Origin: Planctomycetaceae bacterium | Lineage (GTDB): Bacteria > Planctomycetota > Planctomycetia > Planctomycetales > Planctomycetaceae | NCBI GenBank assembly: GCA_002724315.1 | Contig: PBOJ01000132.1 | Span: 18,482 to 82,481, forward strand | Length of the DNA stretch: 64,000 bases | Direction of reading: 5' to 3' | Shown: positions 28,988 to 38,099 of the stretch, one piece after another | Layout of the letters: each line of letters starts with the position of its first letter | Position numbering within the stretch: the stretch's first letter is position 1 | Made by a program: the position numbers and the translations under genes | The notes under the pieces: generated by a model | Told to the model about the DNA's origin: nothing | Database searches by the model: none | Seen by the model: the letters and a program-made list of their open reading frames with translations, nothing else

Positions 28988-30115
28988 GTGACAGTGACAC
29001 CAATTCGAGTGGCTTGCTGCATCACGGAACTGGAGGCCGGTGGTGCTGAGAGAATGTTTGTCGAATTGGTCTGCCGTCTCGACCGGAACCAATGGCAACC
29101 CACGGTTATCTCGTTGGGGGCCGAATCCGAGGCGTTTGCCAATCGGCTTCGTCGAGCGGACATCGAAGTGCGATGTTTGGGAGTGACCCGGCGGTGGGAC
29201 GTGTCAGCGGTCGGGAGGCTGGCAGGGGAACTGAAACACCTCGCCCCCGACGTGCTGCAGACCTGGCTGTTTCACGCGAACGTGGCCGGATGCCTGGCGG
29301 CTCGCAGAGCGGGAATTGAACCGGTCGTGACCGGGATCCGAGTTGCTGAACAGCGAGGCCGGTGGCGACGGTGGGTGGAACGGTTCTGTACCTCGCGGGC
29401 CCGGCGTCATGTTTGTGTCAGCCGCGACGTGGCAGAATTCTCGCGAATTCAGGGCGGTTTGGATTCTGGGAAGTTGGTGGTCATTCCCAACGGCGTCGAT
29501 CTGGACCGGTTTGCGGGCGTCGAACCGATGGATCTCGGTGGCTGGGGGATTGCCCCCGGAGTTCCTGTGGTCGCCTGGGTCGGGCGTTTCGACCCACAGA
29601 AGGATCCGCTCGCGGCGGTCGAAGCTTTCGATACGATTGCCAACTCAGATCCCGATTGCCGATTGGTGATGGCCGGCGACGGGCCGTTGCGTGGACAGGT
29701 CGAATCAAGGATTGAGGGGTTGGGGCTTGGTGAACGTGTCGTGGTGCTGGGGCGAATCTCGGAGGTCCCGTCCCTGATGGCTCGCAGCGTCGCGTTGTTG
29801 CTGACGTCCCGATGGGAAGGAATGCCGAACGTGGTGCTGGAGGCGATGGCGGCGGCGCGACCTGTTGTTACACGGGCGGTGCACGGCATCGGAGACCTCG
29901 TCGAAGATGGCCAAACCGGGTTCGTGGTGCCCAATGACCAGACGGCCCTTCTGGGCGAGGCGTTGTTGGCTTTGTTGGCCAAACGCGATGTGGCCGAGGC
30001 GATGGGGCAGAGGGGGCGAAAAGTGGTGGCTGAACAGTTTTCGCTGGAGACGATGGTGTCCCGTTACGAGGCGGTGTGGCAACAGGAAATCGCGGTGGCC
30101 GGCCGAACGTGGTGA
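28988..30115 (+). CDS. Glycosyltransferase family 4 (GT-B)
   Basis: A 375-residue retaining glycosyltransferase. The N-terminal domain starts with the usual ITELEAGGAERMFVELV, and the C-terminal nucleotide-binding domain carries VVAWVGRFDPQKDPLAAVEAF and the EGMPNVVLEAMAAARPVV motif with the two key glutamates. It lacks a membrane anchor and would work in the cytoplasm on lipid-linked or cell-surface glycans. The start is GTG at 28988. It precedes rsmH by about 100 bp in the same direction. Donor and acceptor are not predictable from sequence. Confidence 0.9.
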   Translation: MTVTPIRVACCITELEAGGAERMFVELVCRLDRNQWQPTVISLGAESEAFANRLRRADIEVRCLGVTRRWDVSAVGRLAGELKHLAPDVLQTWLFHANVAGCLAARRAGIEPVVTGIRVAEQRGRWRRWVERFCTSRARRHVCVSRDVAEFSRIQGGLDSGKLVVIPNGVDLDRFAGVEPMDLGGWGIAPGVPVVAWVGRFDPQKDPLAAVEAFDTIANSDPDCRLVMAGDGPLRGQVESRIEGLGLGERVVVLGRISEVPSLMARSVALLLTSRWEGMPNVVLEAMAAARPVVTRAVHGIGDLVEDGQTGFVVPNDQTALLGEALLALLAKRDVAEAMGQRGRKVVAEQFSLETMVSRYEAVWQQEIAVAGRTW

Positions 30116-30211
30116 CGCGAGAGAAAAGGGTGGCCGTTTGTGCGAAACCCGTCTTCGCGCGGTGTTGGCAAATCGTTACAAACCGCGCGTGAGAATGGGA
30201 ACCGTTCGTCA

Positions 30212-31123
30212 ATGATCGAGCGATCGGATGCAGAGAAACTGCCTCGCTCCTGCCACATCCCGGTCCTGGTGGCCGAGGTGCTGGAATGGCTGTGCGTCCG
30301 GCCCGGGCAGCGGATCGTCGACGGCACTGTCGGTGGGGGGGGGCACGCGTCACGAATACTCGACCAACTGGGGCGGGATGGCCGACTGTTGGGCTTGGAC
30401 CGTGATCCAGCGATGCTCGAGATGGCTGCGACGGTGCTCGACCATCCTGGGTGTAGCCTTCACCATGCCAGTTACTCGCAACTCGCGAATGTCCTTTCCG
30501 GTGAGGCGGGGCGACCGCCCTGTGAGGTCGATGCCATTCTGCTGGACCTTGGGCTCTCGTCGGATCAACTCAGTGACGAAGGCCGCGGGTTCGGTTTTGA
30601 GCACGATGGCCCGTTGGACCTGCGTTTTGATTCGTCGTGCGGCCGCGCGGCCTGGGAATGGCTGGCAACCGTCGAGGAACGGGAGTTGGAGCAGTGCCTG
30701 CGGGAGTGGGGAGATGAGCCGGAGAGTCGGAGGATCGCCTCGGAACTGGTGCGACGTCGAAAGGCGACGCCCGTGCGGACGGGGCGGGGCCTGGCCGAAG
30801 CGGTCTCCGAAGCGGTGGGGGGGCGTCGTGGGCGGAGGCACCCGGCAACCCGTGTCTTCCAGGCATTGCGGATTGCGGTCAATGACGAATTGGTACACCT
30901 GGAGCGGGCGTTGTCCGACTCACTGCCTGCGAGCCTCGTGCCAGGCGGGCGATTGGTCATCATCTCGTTCCACTCCCTCGAAGACAGAATCGTCAAGCGA
31001 GCGTTCGGGAAACAGGACACATGGACGAAGTTGACACAAAAATCGGTACGGCCGACACCTCGAGAAGAACGGGTGAACCCGCGGAGCCGATCGGCTCGGC
31101 TGCGGGCCGCGATACGGGCGTGA
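30212..31123 (+). CDS. rsmH: 16S rRNA (cytosine(1402)-N4)-methyltransferase RsmH
   Basis: A 303-residue methyltransferase with SAM motif I in VDGTVGGGGHASRIL, the conserved LLDLGLSSDQL and GPLDLRFD segments, a helical insertion domain and the C-terminal IISFHSLEDRIVKR with NPRSRSARLRA. It modifies C1402 in the ribosomal P site. ATG 30212 is preferred over the GTG at 30140 because the conserved part (CHIPVLVAEVLEWL) begins shortly after. In most bacteria rsmH is the first gene of the division and cell-wall cluster, followed by ftsL; here a LysM protein and a short FtsL-like gene follow. Confidence 0.95.
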   Translation: MIERSDAEKLPRSCHIPVLVAEVLEWLCVRPGQRIVDGTVGGGGHASRILDQLGRDGRLLGLDRDPAMLEMAATVLDHPGCSLHHASYSQLANVLSGEAGRPPCEVDAILLDLGLSSDQLSDEGRGFGFEHDGPLDLRFDSSCGRAAWEWLATVEERELEQCLREWGDEPESRRIASELVRRRKATPVRTGRGLAEAVSEAVGGRRGRRHPATRVFQALRIAVNDELVHLERALSDSLPASLVPGGRLVIISFHSLEDRIVKRAFGKQDTWTKLTQKSVRPTPREERVNPRSRSARLRAAIRA

Positions 31124-31203
31124 TCGATGGGACACTGGGACTCTCGGCGACCGAAGCTGCTTTTGCGGGCGACGGTTGGGATATGAGAGATGGAGGTTCG
31201 AGA

Positions 31204-32499
31204 ATGACGAGTGCTGGATCACTTGGGGCTGCTTGGAAACTCGGACTGGCGGTTGTCACTGTCGGAGTGGTGGCCGGAGGGTTCCTGTGGCAGCGAAATG
31301 GAGAATCTCTGGAGCCCGTGGAGGAGCAACCGACGATTGCCAATGGTGCGGCTGCGGACGGTGGTACCGTCGCGGATGCTGATGGTGTCGAGGCCGCGAC
31401 ATATTCCGGGGAGACCGGATTGGCGGCACGAGATGGTTCGGTTGGCCTTGATGGGATTGCCAGGACTGCAACAGGGGGCGATGCGGGCCGACAATTCGCG
31501 CAAGACGATGCCAGCGCGGTGAGTCGAATTCCTCTGGGTGATGGTGAAAGTGGGAGAAGTCGCAGGCAATTGGGCGAGATCCCTCAGAGCGAACCTGCGG
31601 CGCTGGCCGAACCTCCGTCTTTTGAGGTCGCCGATCAGGGGGTCCCGGCTCTGGCCGCCAGTGAGGCGGGCGATGAGTTTCCGTCGGATAGCCAGCGATT
31701 GCCCAGAAACGAGCCGGAGGCCGATTTGTCGGTTCAACGGAGCCCTCAACGCAACGGGGCCACACCGGATTCGCCGGCTTTCAATTCACCCGACCAGTCC
31801 AGCCCGGACCGACGCCGACAACTCCAATGGGCTCCCTCGTCATCACCGGCAATCGAGCAGGCACCCTTCGCAGCGGGAGGGGGCGACGCGGTGACGAGAC
31901 GCGGCCTTGATGGGGAGGTTGCCGGCGGGACACTTCCTCGTTCGTTTGACGCCTCGGAGCCGGCTCAGCCGATCGCCGAAAATGGTAGTTCCCCGATCGG
32001 GCTCGGGACTCCCCAGTCCGACGGTGCCGCTCCCGCTGTTCACGCTGTCGAGTCGGGTGACAGTTATTGGACCATTTCGCAGCGGCACTACGGGACCGCC
32101 CAGTACTTCCAGGCGCTGGCCGAATACAACCGGCGACGAATCCCGGATCCCCGCCTGATGCGGCCGGGTATGAAGGTTGTGGTTCCCTCCAGGGAGTTGT
32201 TGGAATCGCGATATGCCAGTTTGTTGCCGCGTTCGGTTGATGCTGCCGGCGAACCGGCTCAAACGGTTGGGTTCCAGATCGATGCCAATGGGAATCCCGT
32301 CTACAGCGTGGGCCCCAAGGACACGCTGACCGCCATTGCTCAAATGCACCTGGGCCGGAGATCTCGCTGGATCCAGATCTTTCGGATGAACCGGGACCAA
32401 TTGCCCAGTCCCCACAAGCTGAAACCCGGAACGGTATTGCGCATGCCGGCGGATGCGGCCCGATTGCAGGTGGCTCGTGGCGCGGGATTGCGTCGATAA
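31204..32499 (+). CDS. Membrane-anchored protein with two LysM-like domains
   Basis: A 431-residue protein. The start at 31204 has a perfect GGAGG 7 bp upstream (31192-31196), and the longer frame overlapping rsmH is rejected. One membrane segment follows (AWKLGLAVVTVGVVAGGF). Then comes a long disordered Ser/Pro/Gly-rich linker (about 40-275), and two LysM-like modules at the C terminus (HAVESGDSYWTISQRHYG and VYSVGPKDTLTAIAQMHLG). LysM domains bind glycan chains with N-acetylglucosamine, so this probably ties the inner membrane to peptidoglycan or another periplasmic glycan. It lies 80 bp after rsmH and 58 bp before the FtsL-like gene. Confidence 0.85.
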   Translation: MTSAGSLGAAWKLGLAVVTVGVVAGGFLWQRNGESLEPVEEQPTIANGAAADGGTVADADGVEAATYSGETGLAARDGSVGLDGIARTATGGDAGRQFAQDDASAVSRIPLGDGESGRSRRQLGEIPQSEPAALAEPPSFEVADQGVPALAASEAGDEFPSDSQRLPRNEPEADLSVQRSPQRNGATPDSPAFNSPDQSSPDRRRQLQWAPSSSPAIEQAPFAAGGGDAVTRRGLDGEVAGGTLPRSFDASEPAQPIAENGSSPIGLGTPQSDGAAPAVHAVESGDSYWTISQRHYGTAQYFQALAEYNRRRIPDPRLMRPGMKVVVPSRELLESRYASLLPRSVDAAGEPAQTVGFQIDANGNPVYSVGPKDTLTAIAQMHLGRRSRWIQIFRMNRDQLPSPHKLKPGTVLRMPADAARLQVARGAGLRR

Positions 32500-32557
32500 G
32501 GAGACCACGCGTTCGTGCGTTGTTGAGCCGCACGAGGTTTCTCCGGGGGACGGGCTG

Positions 32558-32794
32558 ATGATCTATCGCCTGCTGGGAGCTGTCGGCCTGGTAGTGCTGG
32601 TCTGGCTGGCCGGGTTGGCGGTCAAGGCCCAGATCCGTTTCACCCGCGCCGAGATTGAACGCCAGGATGCGCGGATCGTGGAGTTGGAAGAGAGGTTCGC
32701 CACCTTGCGTGGAGAAACTCGTCGGCTGGGGGCTCCGGACCGAATGCTGCCGAAGGTCACAGCTGGACGTCCATTGGGGACTGACCGCCGTTGA
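32558..32794 (+). CDS. Small FtsL/DivIC-like bitopic membrane protein
   Basis: A 78-residue protein with one membrane segment (LLGAVGLVVLVWLAGLAVKA) followed by a helical coiled-coil region (FTRAEIERQDARIVELEERF). This is the layout of FtsL and DivIC, and the gene sits two places after rsmH, where ftsL is expected. Sequence alone cannot prove homology, as the family is hardly conserved. It is shorter than usual FtsL (about 100-120). The longer frame from 32453 runs into the LysM gene and is not used. A purine-rich ggggga lies 9 bp before the ATG. Confidence 0.6.
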   Translation: MIYRLLGAVGLVVLVWLAGLAVKAQIRFTRAEIERQDARIVELEERFATLRGETRRLGAPDRMLPKVTAGRPLGTDRR

Positions 32795-32864
32795 GGTGGT
32801 TGGGGGGCTCAGAATCCACGCGGGCTCTGGCCGATGCTGGCTTTCCCGCTTGGTGCAGCCGACG

Positions 32865-32870
32865 TAGAAT
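32865..32870 (+). promoter_or_regulatory. Putative -10 box of the glc operon
   Basis: TAGAAT lies 9 bp before the glcD ATG. If used, transcription would begin only about 3 nt before the start codon, making the message almost leaderless. No good -35 is seen. The alternative is read-through from upstream. Confidence 0.3.
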
Positions 32871-32879
32871 GGGCCGACC

Positions 32880-34355
32880 ATGGCCTCTACGCAACCCGCA
32901 CCGGATGGAACCGTTCCCGTTGCAACGGAGTTGCTCATTCGGTTCCGCCGGCTTCTCGGCGATGACGGTGTGTTGGCCGCTGAAGACGAACTGATCGTCT
33001 ACGAATGCGATGGTTACGTGGTCGAGAAGAAAGCACCCGACGTGGTGCTGTTTCCGACGACCACCGAACAGGTGTCCGAAATTGTCCGGACCTGCAACGA
33101 ATTCGATGTCCCATTTGTTCCGCGAGGTGCGGGTACGAGCCTGGCGGGTGGATGCCTTCCAGTCGGCGGTGGGGTGATGATCTCCCTGACACGGATGAAG
33201 AGCATCCTTGAGGTCAATCTTCAGGATCGGTATGCCGTGGTCCAACCGGGGTTGGTCAATCTGCATCTCACACGACATCTGGCTGGCACCGGCTTTCATT
33301 ATGCTCCCGATCCGTCGAGCCAAGGGGCCTGTACGATTGGTGGCAATGTGGCCACGAATTCCGGTGGCCCACACACGCTGAAATATGGGGTCACGGTCAA
33401 CCACGTGCTGGGGCTGGAAGTGGTGATGCCCGACGGACAGGTGGTGGAGTTCGGGGGGGTGGCCGAAGGCCTGGCGGGATATGACTTGGTCGGATTGTTT
33501 GTTGGCAGTGAGGGCACCTTCGGGATCTGTACCCAGGTGACGGTGCGTTTGACCCGGGATCCGGATGCGTACAGGACGTTGTTGGGCATCTTCGAGACGG
33601 TCGGCGACGCCACCCAGGCCATCAGCCAGATCATCGCGGCGGGAATTGTTCCGGCGGCACTGGAAATGATGGACCAGGGCATCATAGAGGCTGTCGAGGC
33701 CGCCTATGGATTTGGGTTTCCCTTGGACGCGGCGGCCGTGGTCTTGATCGAGGTCGACGGGCTGGAAGTCGCTGTCGACGATGAGGCGGAGCGCATCATA
33801 CGCCTTTGCCAGGAGCAGGGGGCCAGGGAGGTTCGGCGGGCAGAAACTGAACAGCAACGGGCGTTGCTCTGGAAATGCCGAAAACAGGCGTTTGGAGCGA
33901 TCGGTCGGTTGAGTCCCAGTTATTGCACCCAGGACGGCGTCGTGCCGCGGACGAAGTTGCCGGAGATACTGGAGTTCATCACCGATGCCGGAGAACGGCA
34001 CGGGGTGCGAATCGTCAACGTGTTCCATGCCGGGGACGGGAATATTCACCCGATCCTGCTGTTCGATGAACGTGACGAAGAGCAGATTGCCAGGGTCTTT
34101 CGGGCCAGCGATGAAATCCTCGGGAAGTGCATCGATCTGGGCGGTAGCGTGACCGGCGAACACGGCATCGGAGTCGAGAAGCTGGAATTCATGGAGCGGT
34201 TATTCACTGAGGACGACCTGGACGTTATGGCGAGCGTGCGGATGGCGTTCAATCCTCGTGGTTCGTGCAGCCCGGGAAAGATGTTGCCGACAGCCGGCGC
34301 TTGTGGGATGGAACATATCGAACGTTCCCATCCCGGAAAGCAGGCGGCATCGTGA
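32880..34355 (+). CDS. glcD: Glycolate oxidase FAD-binding subunit GlcD
   Basis: A 491-residue FAD-linked oxidase of the PCMH type. The N-terminal FAD domain shows VPFVPRGAGTSLAGGCLP and DPSSQGACTIGGNVATNSGG; the C-terminal cap domain has HAGDGNIHPILLFD and the family end SVTGEHGIGVEKLEFM. It oxidises glycolate (or D-lactate) to the 2-oxo acid and hands electrons to GlcF. First gene of the glcDEF operon; its stop overlaps the glcE start. The glycolate pathway would support use of photosynthate or algal products. D-lactate dehydrogenase is the main alternative, since the subunits are homologous. Confidence 0.9.
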   Translation: MASTQPAPDGTVPVATELLIRFRRLLGDDGVLAAEDELIVYECDGYVVEKKAPDVVLFPTTTEQVSEIVRTCNEFDVPFVPRGAGTSLAGGCLPVGGGVMISLTRMKSILEVNLQDRYAVVQPGLVNLHLTRHLAGTGFHYAPDPSSQGACTIGGNVATNSGGPHTLKYGVTVNHVLGLEVVMPDGQVVEFGGVAEGLAGYDLVGLFVGSEGTFGICTQVTVRLTRDPDAYRTLLGIFETVGDATQAISQIIAAGIVPAALEMMDQGIIEAVEAAYGFGFPLDAAAVVLIEVDGLEVAVDDEAERIIRLCQEQGAREVRRAETEQQRALLWKCRKQAFGAIGRLSPSYCTQDGVVPRTKLPEILEFITDAGERHGVRIVNVFHAGDGNIHPILLFDERDEEQIARVFRASDEILGKCIDLGGSVTGEHGIGVEKLEFMERLFTEDDLDVMASVRMAFNPRGSCSPGKMLPTAGACGMEHIERSHPGKQAAS

Positions 34356-35641
34356 GCCAGGACAGCAAAGCGATGCCGGACAACACCGGGGAAATGGTTC
34401 CAGCGACCATTCCGGAACTCGGTCGATGGTTGGCAGCCAATGCCAAAGGGGATCGGCGGCCGGTATTGCCGGTGGGCGGTCGGACTTCGTTGGGATTCGG
34501 GATGCCCGCAGATCCGGCCAGTGTGGAGGTGGCAACTTCCCGACTGGATCGGGTTGTCGATTATCCGGCGAGAGACATGACGGTGACGGTCGAGGCGGGC
34601 TGCCGGGTGTCGGCAATCCAGGAAGCGCTCAAAATGGAAGGTCAGCGGCTTCCGGTCGATGTTCCGTTGGCTCACCGTGCGACAATTGGGGGGGCAGTCG
34701 CCAGTGATGCGGGGGGGCCGAGGCGGTTTGGGTTCGGAACACTGCGAGACTATGTGATCGGGATTCGCTGTGCGACGGTCGATGGACGGCTCTTCAAGGC
34801 CGGAGGACGGGTGGTCAAGAACGTGGCCGGTTATGACCTCTGCAAGTTGATGGTGGGGTCCGGTGGCAGCCTGGCGTTTGTGACCGAAGTGACCCTGAAA
34901 CTGAAGCCGTTGCCAACATCCTCGGCGATGGGGTGGGCCTGTTTCGACAGTGGGGACACCGTCAGTGACCTTCTTGGGGATCTGTCCACGTCACGGGCGA
35001 GGCCGGTTGCGATCGAGTTGCTGGGACCGAAGGCCGCCCGGCAATTGACCGCCGAATCTCGCCAGGCTCTTCCGGTGGGGCCGTTGCTGCTGGGGGTCGC
35101 GGTGGAGGGCAACCCCGTCGAGGTGGAATGGCAGGTCGACGTGCTTGACAGGGAACTGCGGGCCGGTGGGGCAACCGATGTGACCTGGGCTCGAGATGCG
35201 GACACAAAGAAGTTGTGGTCGTCCTTGACGGATTATCAACTGGGTGGGGAATCGCCCGTGTCGATCCGTGCGTGCCTGAGACCGTCGCGTACTGTGGATT
35301 TCGTGGTTGCGGCAATTGACGCCGGTGTGGCCGTGCAGGCTCATGCGGGCAACGGCGTTATTCATGGCCATCTTCCGGACGACACTATTGATGCCACGAC
35401 AGCCGAGGAAATAATTGGGCCGCTTCGGGAACTGGCCGCGAAAAGCGGAGGGCAGTTGGTTGTGGAACGGTGTGAGTCGGGGTGGCACGACGCCTTGTCG
35501 ATATGGGGGCCACCGCGAGGAGATTGGCCGTTGATGACGTCGGTGAAACGGCAGTTCGATCCAGACGGGTTGCTGAGTCCAGGACGTGGCATCGAGGCGG
35601 CGATGCAACAATTGTCCGATGACGGGATGGATCAGCAATGA
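34352..35641 (+). CDS. glcE: Glycolate oxidase FAD-binding subunit GlcE
   Basis: A 429-residue second PCMH-type FAD subunit. The FAD segment RRPVLPVGGRTSLGFG and RATIGGAVASDAGGPRRFGF are typical, as is GGRVVKNVAGYDLCKLM. The start is GTG at 34352, overlapping the glcD stop as GTGA; the longer frame inside glcD is discarded. Its cap domain is shorter than in GlcD, as usual for GlcE. It forms the oxidase complex with GlcD and GlcF and is placed between them. Its stop overlaps the glcF start. Confidence 0.9.
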   Translation: MSQDSKAMPDNTGEMVPATIPELGRWLAANAKGDRRPVLPVGGRTSLGFGMPADPASVEVATSRLDRVVDYPARDMTVTVEAGCRVSAIQEALKMEGQRLPVDVPLAHRATIGGAVASDAGGPRRFGFGTLRDYVIGIRCATVDGRLFKAGGRVVKNVAGYDLCKLMVGSGGSLAFVTEVTLKLKPLPTSSAMGWACFDSGDTVSDLLGDLSTSRARPVAIELLGPKAARQLTAESRQALPVGPLLLGVAVEGNPVEVEWQVDVLDRELRAGGATDVTWARDADTKKLWSSLTDYQLGGESPVSIRACLRPSRTVDFVVAAIDAGVAVQAHAGNGVIHGHLPDDTIDATTAEEIIGPLRELAAKSGGQLVVERCESGWHDALSIWGPPRGDWPLMTSVKRQFDPDGLLSPGRGIEAAMQQLSDDGMDQQ

Positions 35642-36981
35642 GTGGCACTACACCGGAAACTTCTGCCACCCCGGGCGGCTTTGTGTCTTCGGTCGGGCAG
35701 GGGATTGATTACGGGCGGTTTCTGGACTGCGTGCATTGTGGGTTGTGTACATCTGCGTGTCCGACGTATCTCCAGACAGGAAACGAAAACGACAGCCCGA
35801 GGGGGCGGATTTACTTGATGCGCGGTGTCGTCGATGGCCGTGTCGGCCTGACACCGGCTGTCCGACGGCATCTGGATCTGTGCCTGGATTGTCGCAGTTG
35901 TGAGACGGCCTGCCCGTCGGGAGTGCAATACGGCCGACTGATCGAACCGTTTCGGGTCGATATGCAGAAGGCGGAAAAGCCGGGATGGTTCCAGCGACTG
36001 GTGCTTTATGGCCTGTTCCCCTTTCCGCGGCGGCTTCGGTTCGCATTGGCCCCCGCGAGGCTGATGCAACGCCTGGGACTTGATCGCGTGTCCGAGTGGG
36101 CTGGTTTGCCGAGGTTGTTGCCTGGTCCCTTGGGCCGGATGTACCGATTGCTTCCGCGACTGGGCCCACAGCGACCGGCATTGCCCCAATTGTTGCCGGC
36201 AACGGGGGAGCGTCGAGCTCGCGTGGGCTTGTTCACCGGATGCGTCGGTGAAGCCATGTTTTCAGAGACCAACCATGCGACGGCACGGGTTCTGCAGGCC
36301 AATGGCTGCGAAGTGGTGGTCCCCAGGACACAGGGCTGTTGCGGGGCCATTCACTATCACAGCGGTTCGGACGCGCCGGCGGTGGCGATGGCCACAAAAA
36401 ACGCCGAGGCTTTTCCTGACGACCTGGACGCGATCATTGTCAACGTGGCCGGTTGTGGCTCGATGCTCAAAGACTATCGCCACATGGGCGAAGAGACATC
36501 GGGAGTTGGCCAGGACGCCGTCGAGGTGCTTGGAGAGTTCTCCGACCGCGTGAAGGACATTTCGGAGTTCCTGGCCGAGTTGGGACTGCGACCACCGACT
36601 GGAAAAGTTCCCTGGCGGGCCACTTATCATGACGCATGTCATCTGGTCCATGCCCAGGGGGTTCGGCAAGCACCTCGCGAGTTGCTGGAACAGGTTCCCG
36701 GGCTCGAACTGTTTCCATTGCCTGAGTCGGACATCTGCTGTGGAGCCGCCGGCAGCTACAACCTGACGGAACCGGAAATGGCCGATGATCTTGTTTCCCG
36801 CAAGGTGGCGCACATCGAGAGCACCGGGGCCGATGTTGTGGTGACCGGGAATGCCGGGTGCTCGTTGCAACTCCAGGCAGCACTGCGGAAACGATCACGT
36901 CCCATTCGTGTCGTTCATCCCGTGGAGGTGCTGGACCTGAGTTACCGTGGCGTGGCCGGGTCATCGCCGTTTGATGAGTGA
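35638..36981 (+). CDS. glcF: Glycolate oxidase iron-sulfur subunit GlcF
   Basis: A 447-residue protein with two 4Fe-4S ferredoxin motifs near the N terminus (CVHCGLCTSACP and CLDCRSCETACP) followed by two cysteine-rich CCG domains (GCCGAIHYHSG and DICCGAAGSY). It takes electrons from the flavin subunits and passes them to the quinone pool at the membrane, which here should be menaquinone. The ATGA overlap with glcE shows coupling. It ends the operon, facing the convergent sigma factor gene 32 bp away, where no clear terminator is seen. Confidence 0.92.
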   Translation: MSGTTPETSATPGGFVSSVGQGIDYGRFLDCVHCGLCTSACPTYLQTGNENDSPRGRIYLMRGVVDGRVGLTPAVRRHLDLCLDCRSCETACPSGVQYGRLIEPFRVDMQKAEKPGWFQRLVLYGLFPFPRRLRFALAPARLMQRLGLDRVSEWAGLPRLLPGPLGRMYRLLPRLGPQRPALPQLLPATGERRARVGLFTGCVGEAMFSETNHATARVLQANGCEVVVPRTQGCCGAIHYHSGSDAPAVAMATKNAEAFPDDLDAIIVNVAGCGSMLKDYRHMGEETSGVGQDAVEVLGEFSDRVKDISEFLAELGLRPPTGKVPWRATYHDACHLVHAQGVRQAPRELLEQVPGLELFPLPESDICCGAAGSYNLTEPEMADDLVSRKVAHIESTGADVVVTGNAGCSLQLQAALRKRSRPIRVVHPVEVLDLSYRGVAGSSPFDE

Positions 36982-37013
36982 GCCCCTTGCGGGCCAATCG
37001 TGCGGTGGCCTCT

Positions 37014-37844
37014 CTAGTCGGTAGCGAGACCGTCGGCGAGTGCTTTCAACGCTTCGGCTTCAATCTGTCGCACACGCTCGCGAGTGAGGCCGAGTACGAC
37101 GCCGATTTCTTTCAGTGTCTGGGGTTCTTCACCGTCCAGGCCAAACCTCATGCGGAGAATGTCGGCTTCACGGGGATCCATTCGTTCCAGCATGCGGTAC
37201 ACGTGACGGAGATTGTCGCTCTCGATGATCTCCTCATCCGGTGTTTTGCCGCGATCATCGATGACCAGTTCACCCATCAGGCAGGCAGAATCGTCTTCGC
37301 CTTGGGGGGTTGCGTTGTAGAGTTGGATTGCCTTGCGAACAATCGCCAACTTCTTGGGGGTCAACTCCAGGAATTCCGCAACCTCTTCGTGCGTCGGAGT
37401 GCGGTCGAGTTCTTCGTGGAGCAATGCCGTGGCTCGCCGCCATTTGCTCAGAAGTTCAACCATGTAAGCCGGGATGCGGATGGTTTTCGCCGAATTGACG
37501 AGTGCCCGCTTGATCGACTGTTTGATCCAGTAGCTGGCGTATGTGCTGAAACGAGTGCCCATCGTCGGGTCAAAGCCCTCCACGGCCCGCAGCAGTCCCA
37601 GGTTGCCTTCCTCGATCAGGTCTTGCAAAGGCAGGCCGTGGCTGTTGTATGCACGAGCGATCTTGACCACCAATCTCAGATTGGCTCGAACCATCCAGTC
37701 GCGGGCTTCGTGGTCCCCTTCCTCGATACGGAACGCCAACTCTTTTTCCTGGTCGGCTGTCAGGAGATCGGTTTCGTTGATCTCTCGCAGATAGGTTTCC
37801 AACGGGGCTTGGACTCGAGCGGTTCGTCTTGCTGTGGCCGGCAT
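37014..37844 (-). CDS. RNA polymerase sigma factor, RpoD/SigA family
   Basis: A 276-residue sigma-70 factor with regions 1.2 to 4.2: PLETYLREINETDLLTADQE (1.2), RANLRLVVKIARAYNSHGLP (2.1-2.2), FDPTMGTRFSTYASYWIKQS (2.3-2.4), region 3, and TLKEIGVVLGLTRERVRQIE (4.2). It lacks the acidic region 1.1 of large RpoD proteins and resembles the short primary-like sigma factors (group 2) of planctomycetes. Start at 37844 is preferred because gagg lies 5 bp before it; the open frame extends to 38024. It would read TTGACA/TATAAT-like promoters. A full primary sigma factor probably exists elsewhere in the genome. Confidence 0.9.
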   Translation of the reverse strand: MPATARRTARVQAPLETYLREINETDLLTADQEKELAFRIEEGDHEARDWMVRANLRLVVKIARAYNSHGLPLQDLIEEGNLGLLRAVEGFDPTMGTRFSTYASYWIKQSIKRALVNSAKTIRIPAYMVELLSKWRRATALLHEELDRTPTHEEVAEFLELTPKKLAIVRKAIQLYNATPQGEDDSACLMGELVIDDRGKTPDEEIIESDNLRHVYRMLERMDPREADILRMRFGLDGEEPQTLKEIGVVLGLTRERVRQIEAEALKALADGLATD

Positions 37845-38029
37845 GATACCTCGGTGCATTTGATGAAGGGCAGGTGCGAAAAGGATGTGACCGGTTGTCC
37901 CGCCGTGGAGACGGGACGGCCCCATGTTTGTCCGTGGAGATTTATCGGCCGCGTCCACCGTCCATCTCAAAGTAAACGGTGTGCGTAAACCTCTCCGGTC
38001 AGGCAGAGAGGGCAACTGGCGCAAATGTA

Positions 38030-38061
38030 ACGGCCCTTCCGCCTTGTGGCGGAAGGGCCGT
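38030..38061 (-). terminator. Strong hairpin downstream of rpsA
   Basis: A perfect 14-bp stem (38030-38043 with 38048-38061) and a four-base loop, 39 bp after the rpsA stop. There is no long T run, but the stem is strong enough to end or protect the rpsA message before the sigma factor gene. The rest of the 255-bp interval holds no gene. Confidence 0.6.
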
Positions 38062-38099
38062 AACGGTTGTCCGGGACATCCGGTCGGTCGCGGTGCCTG

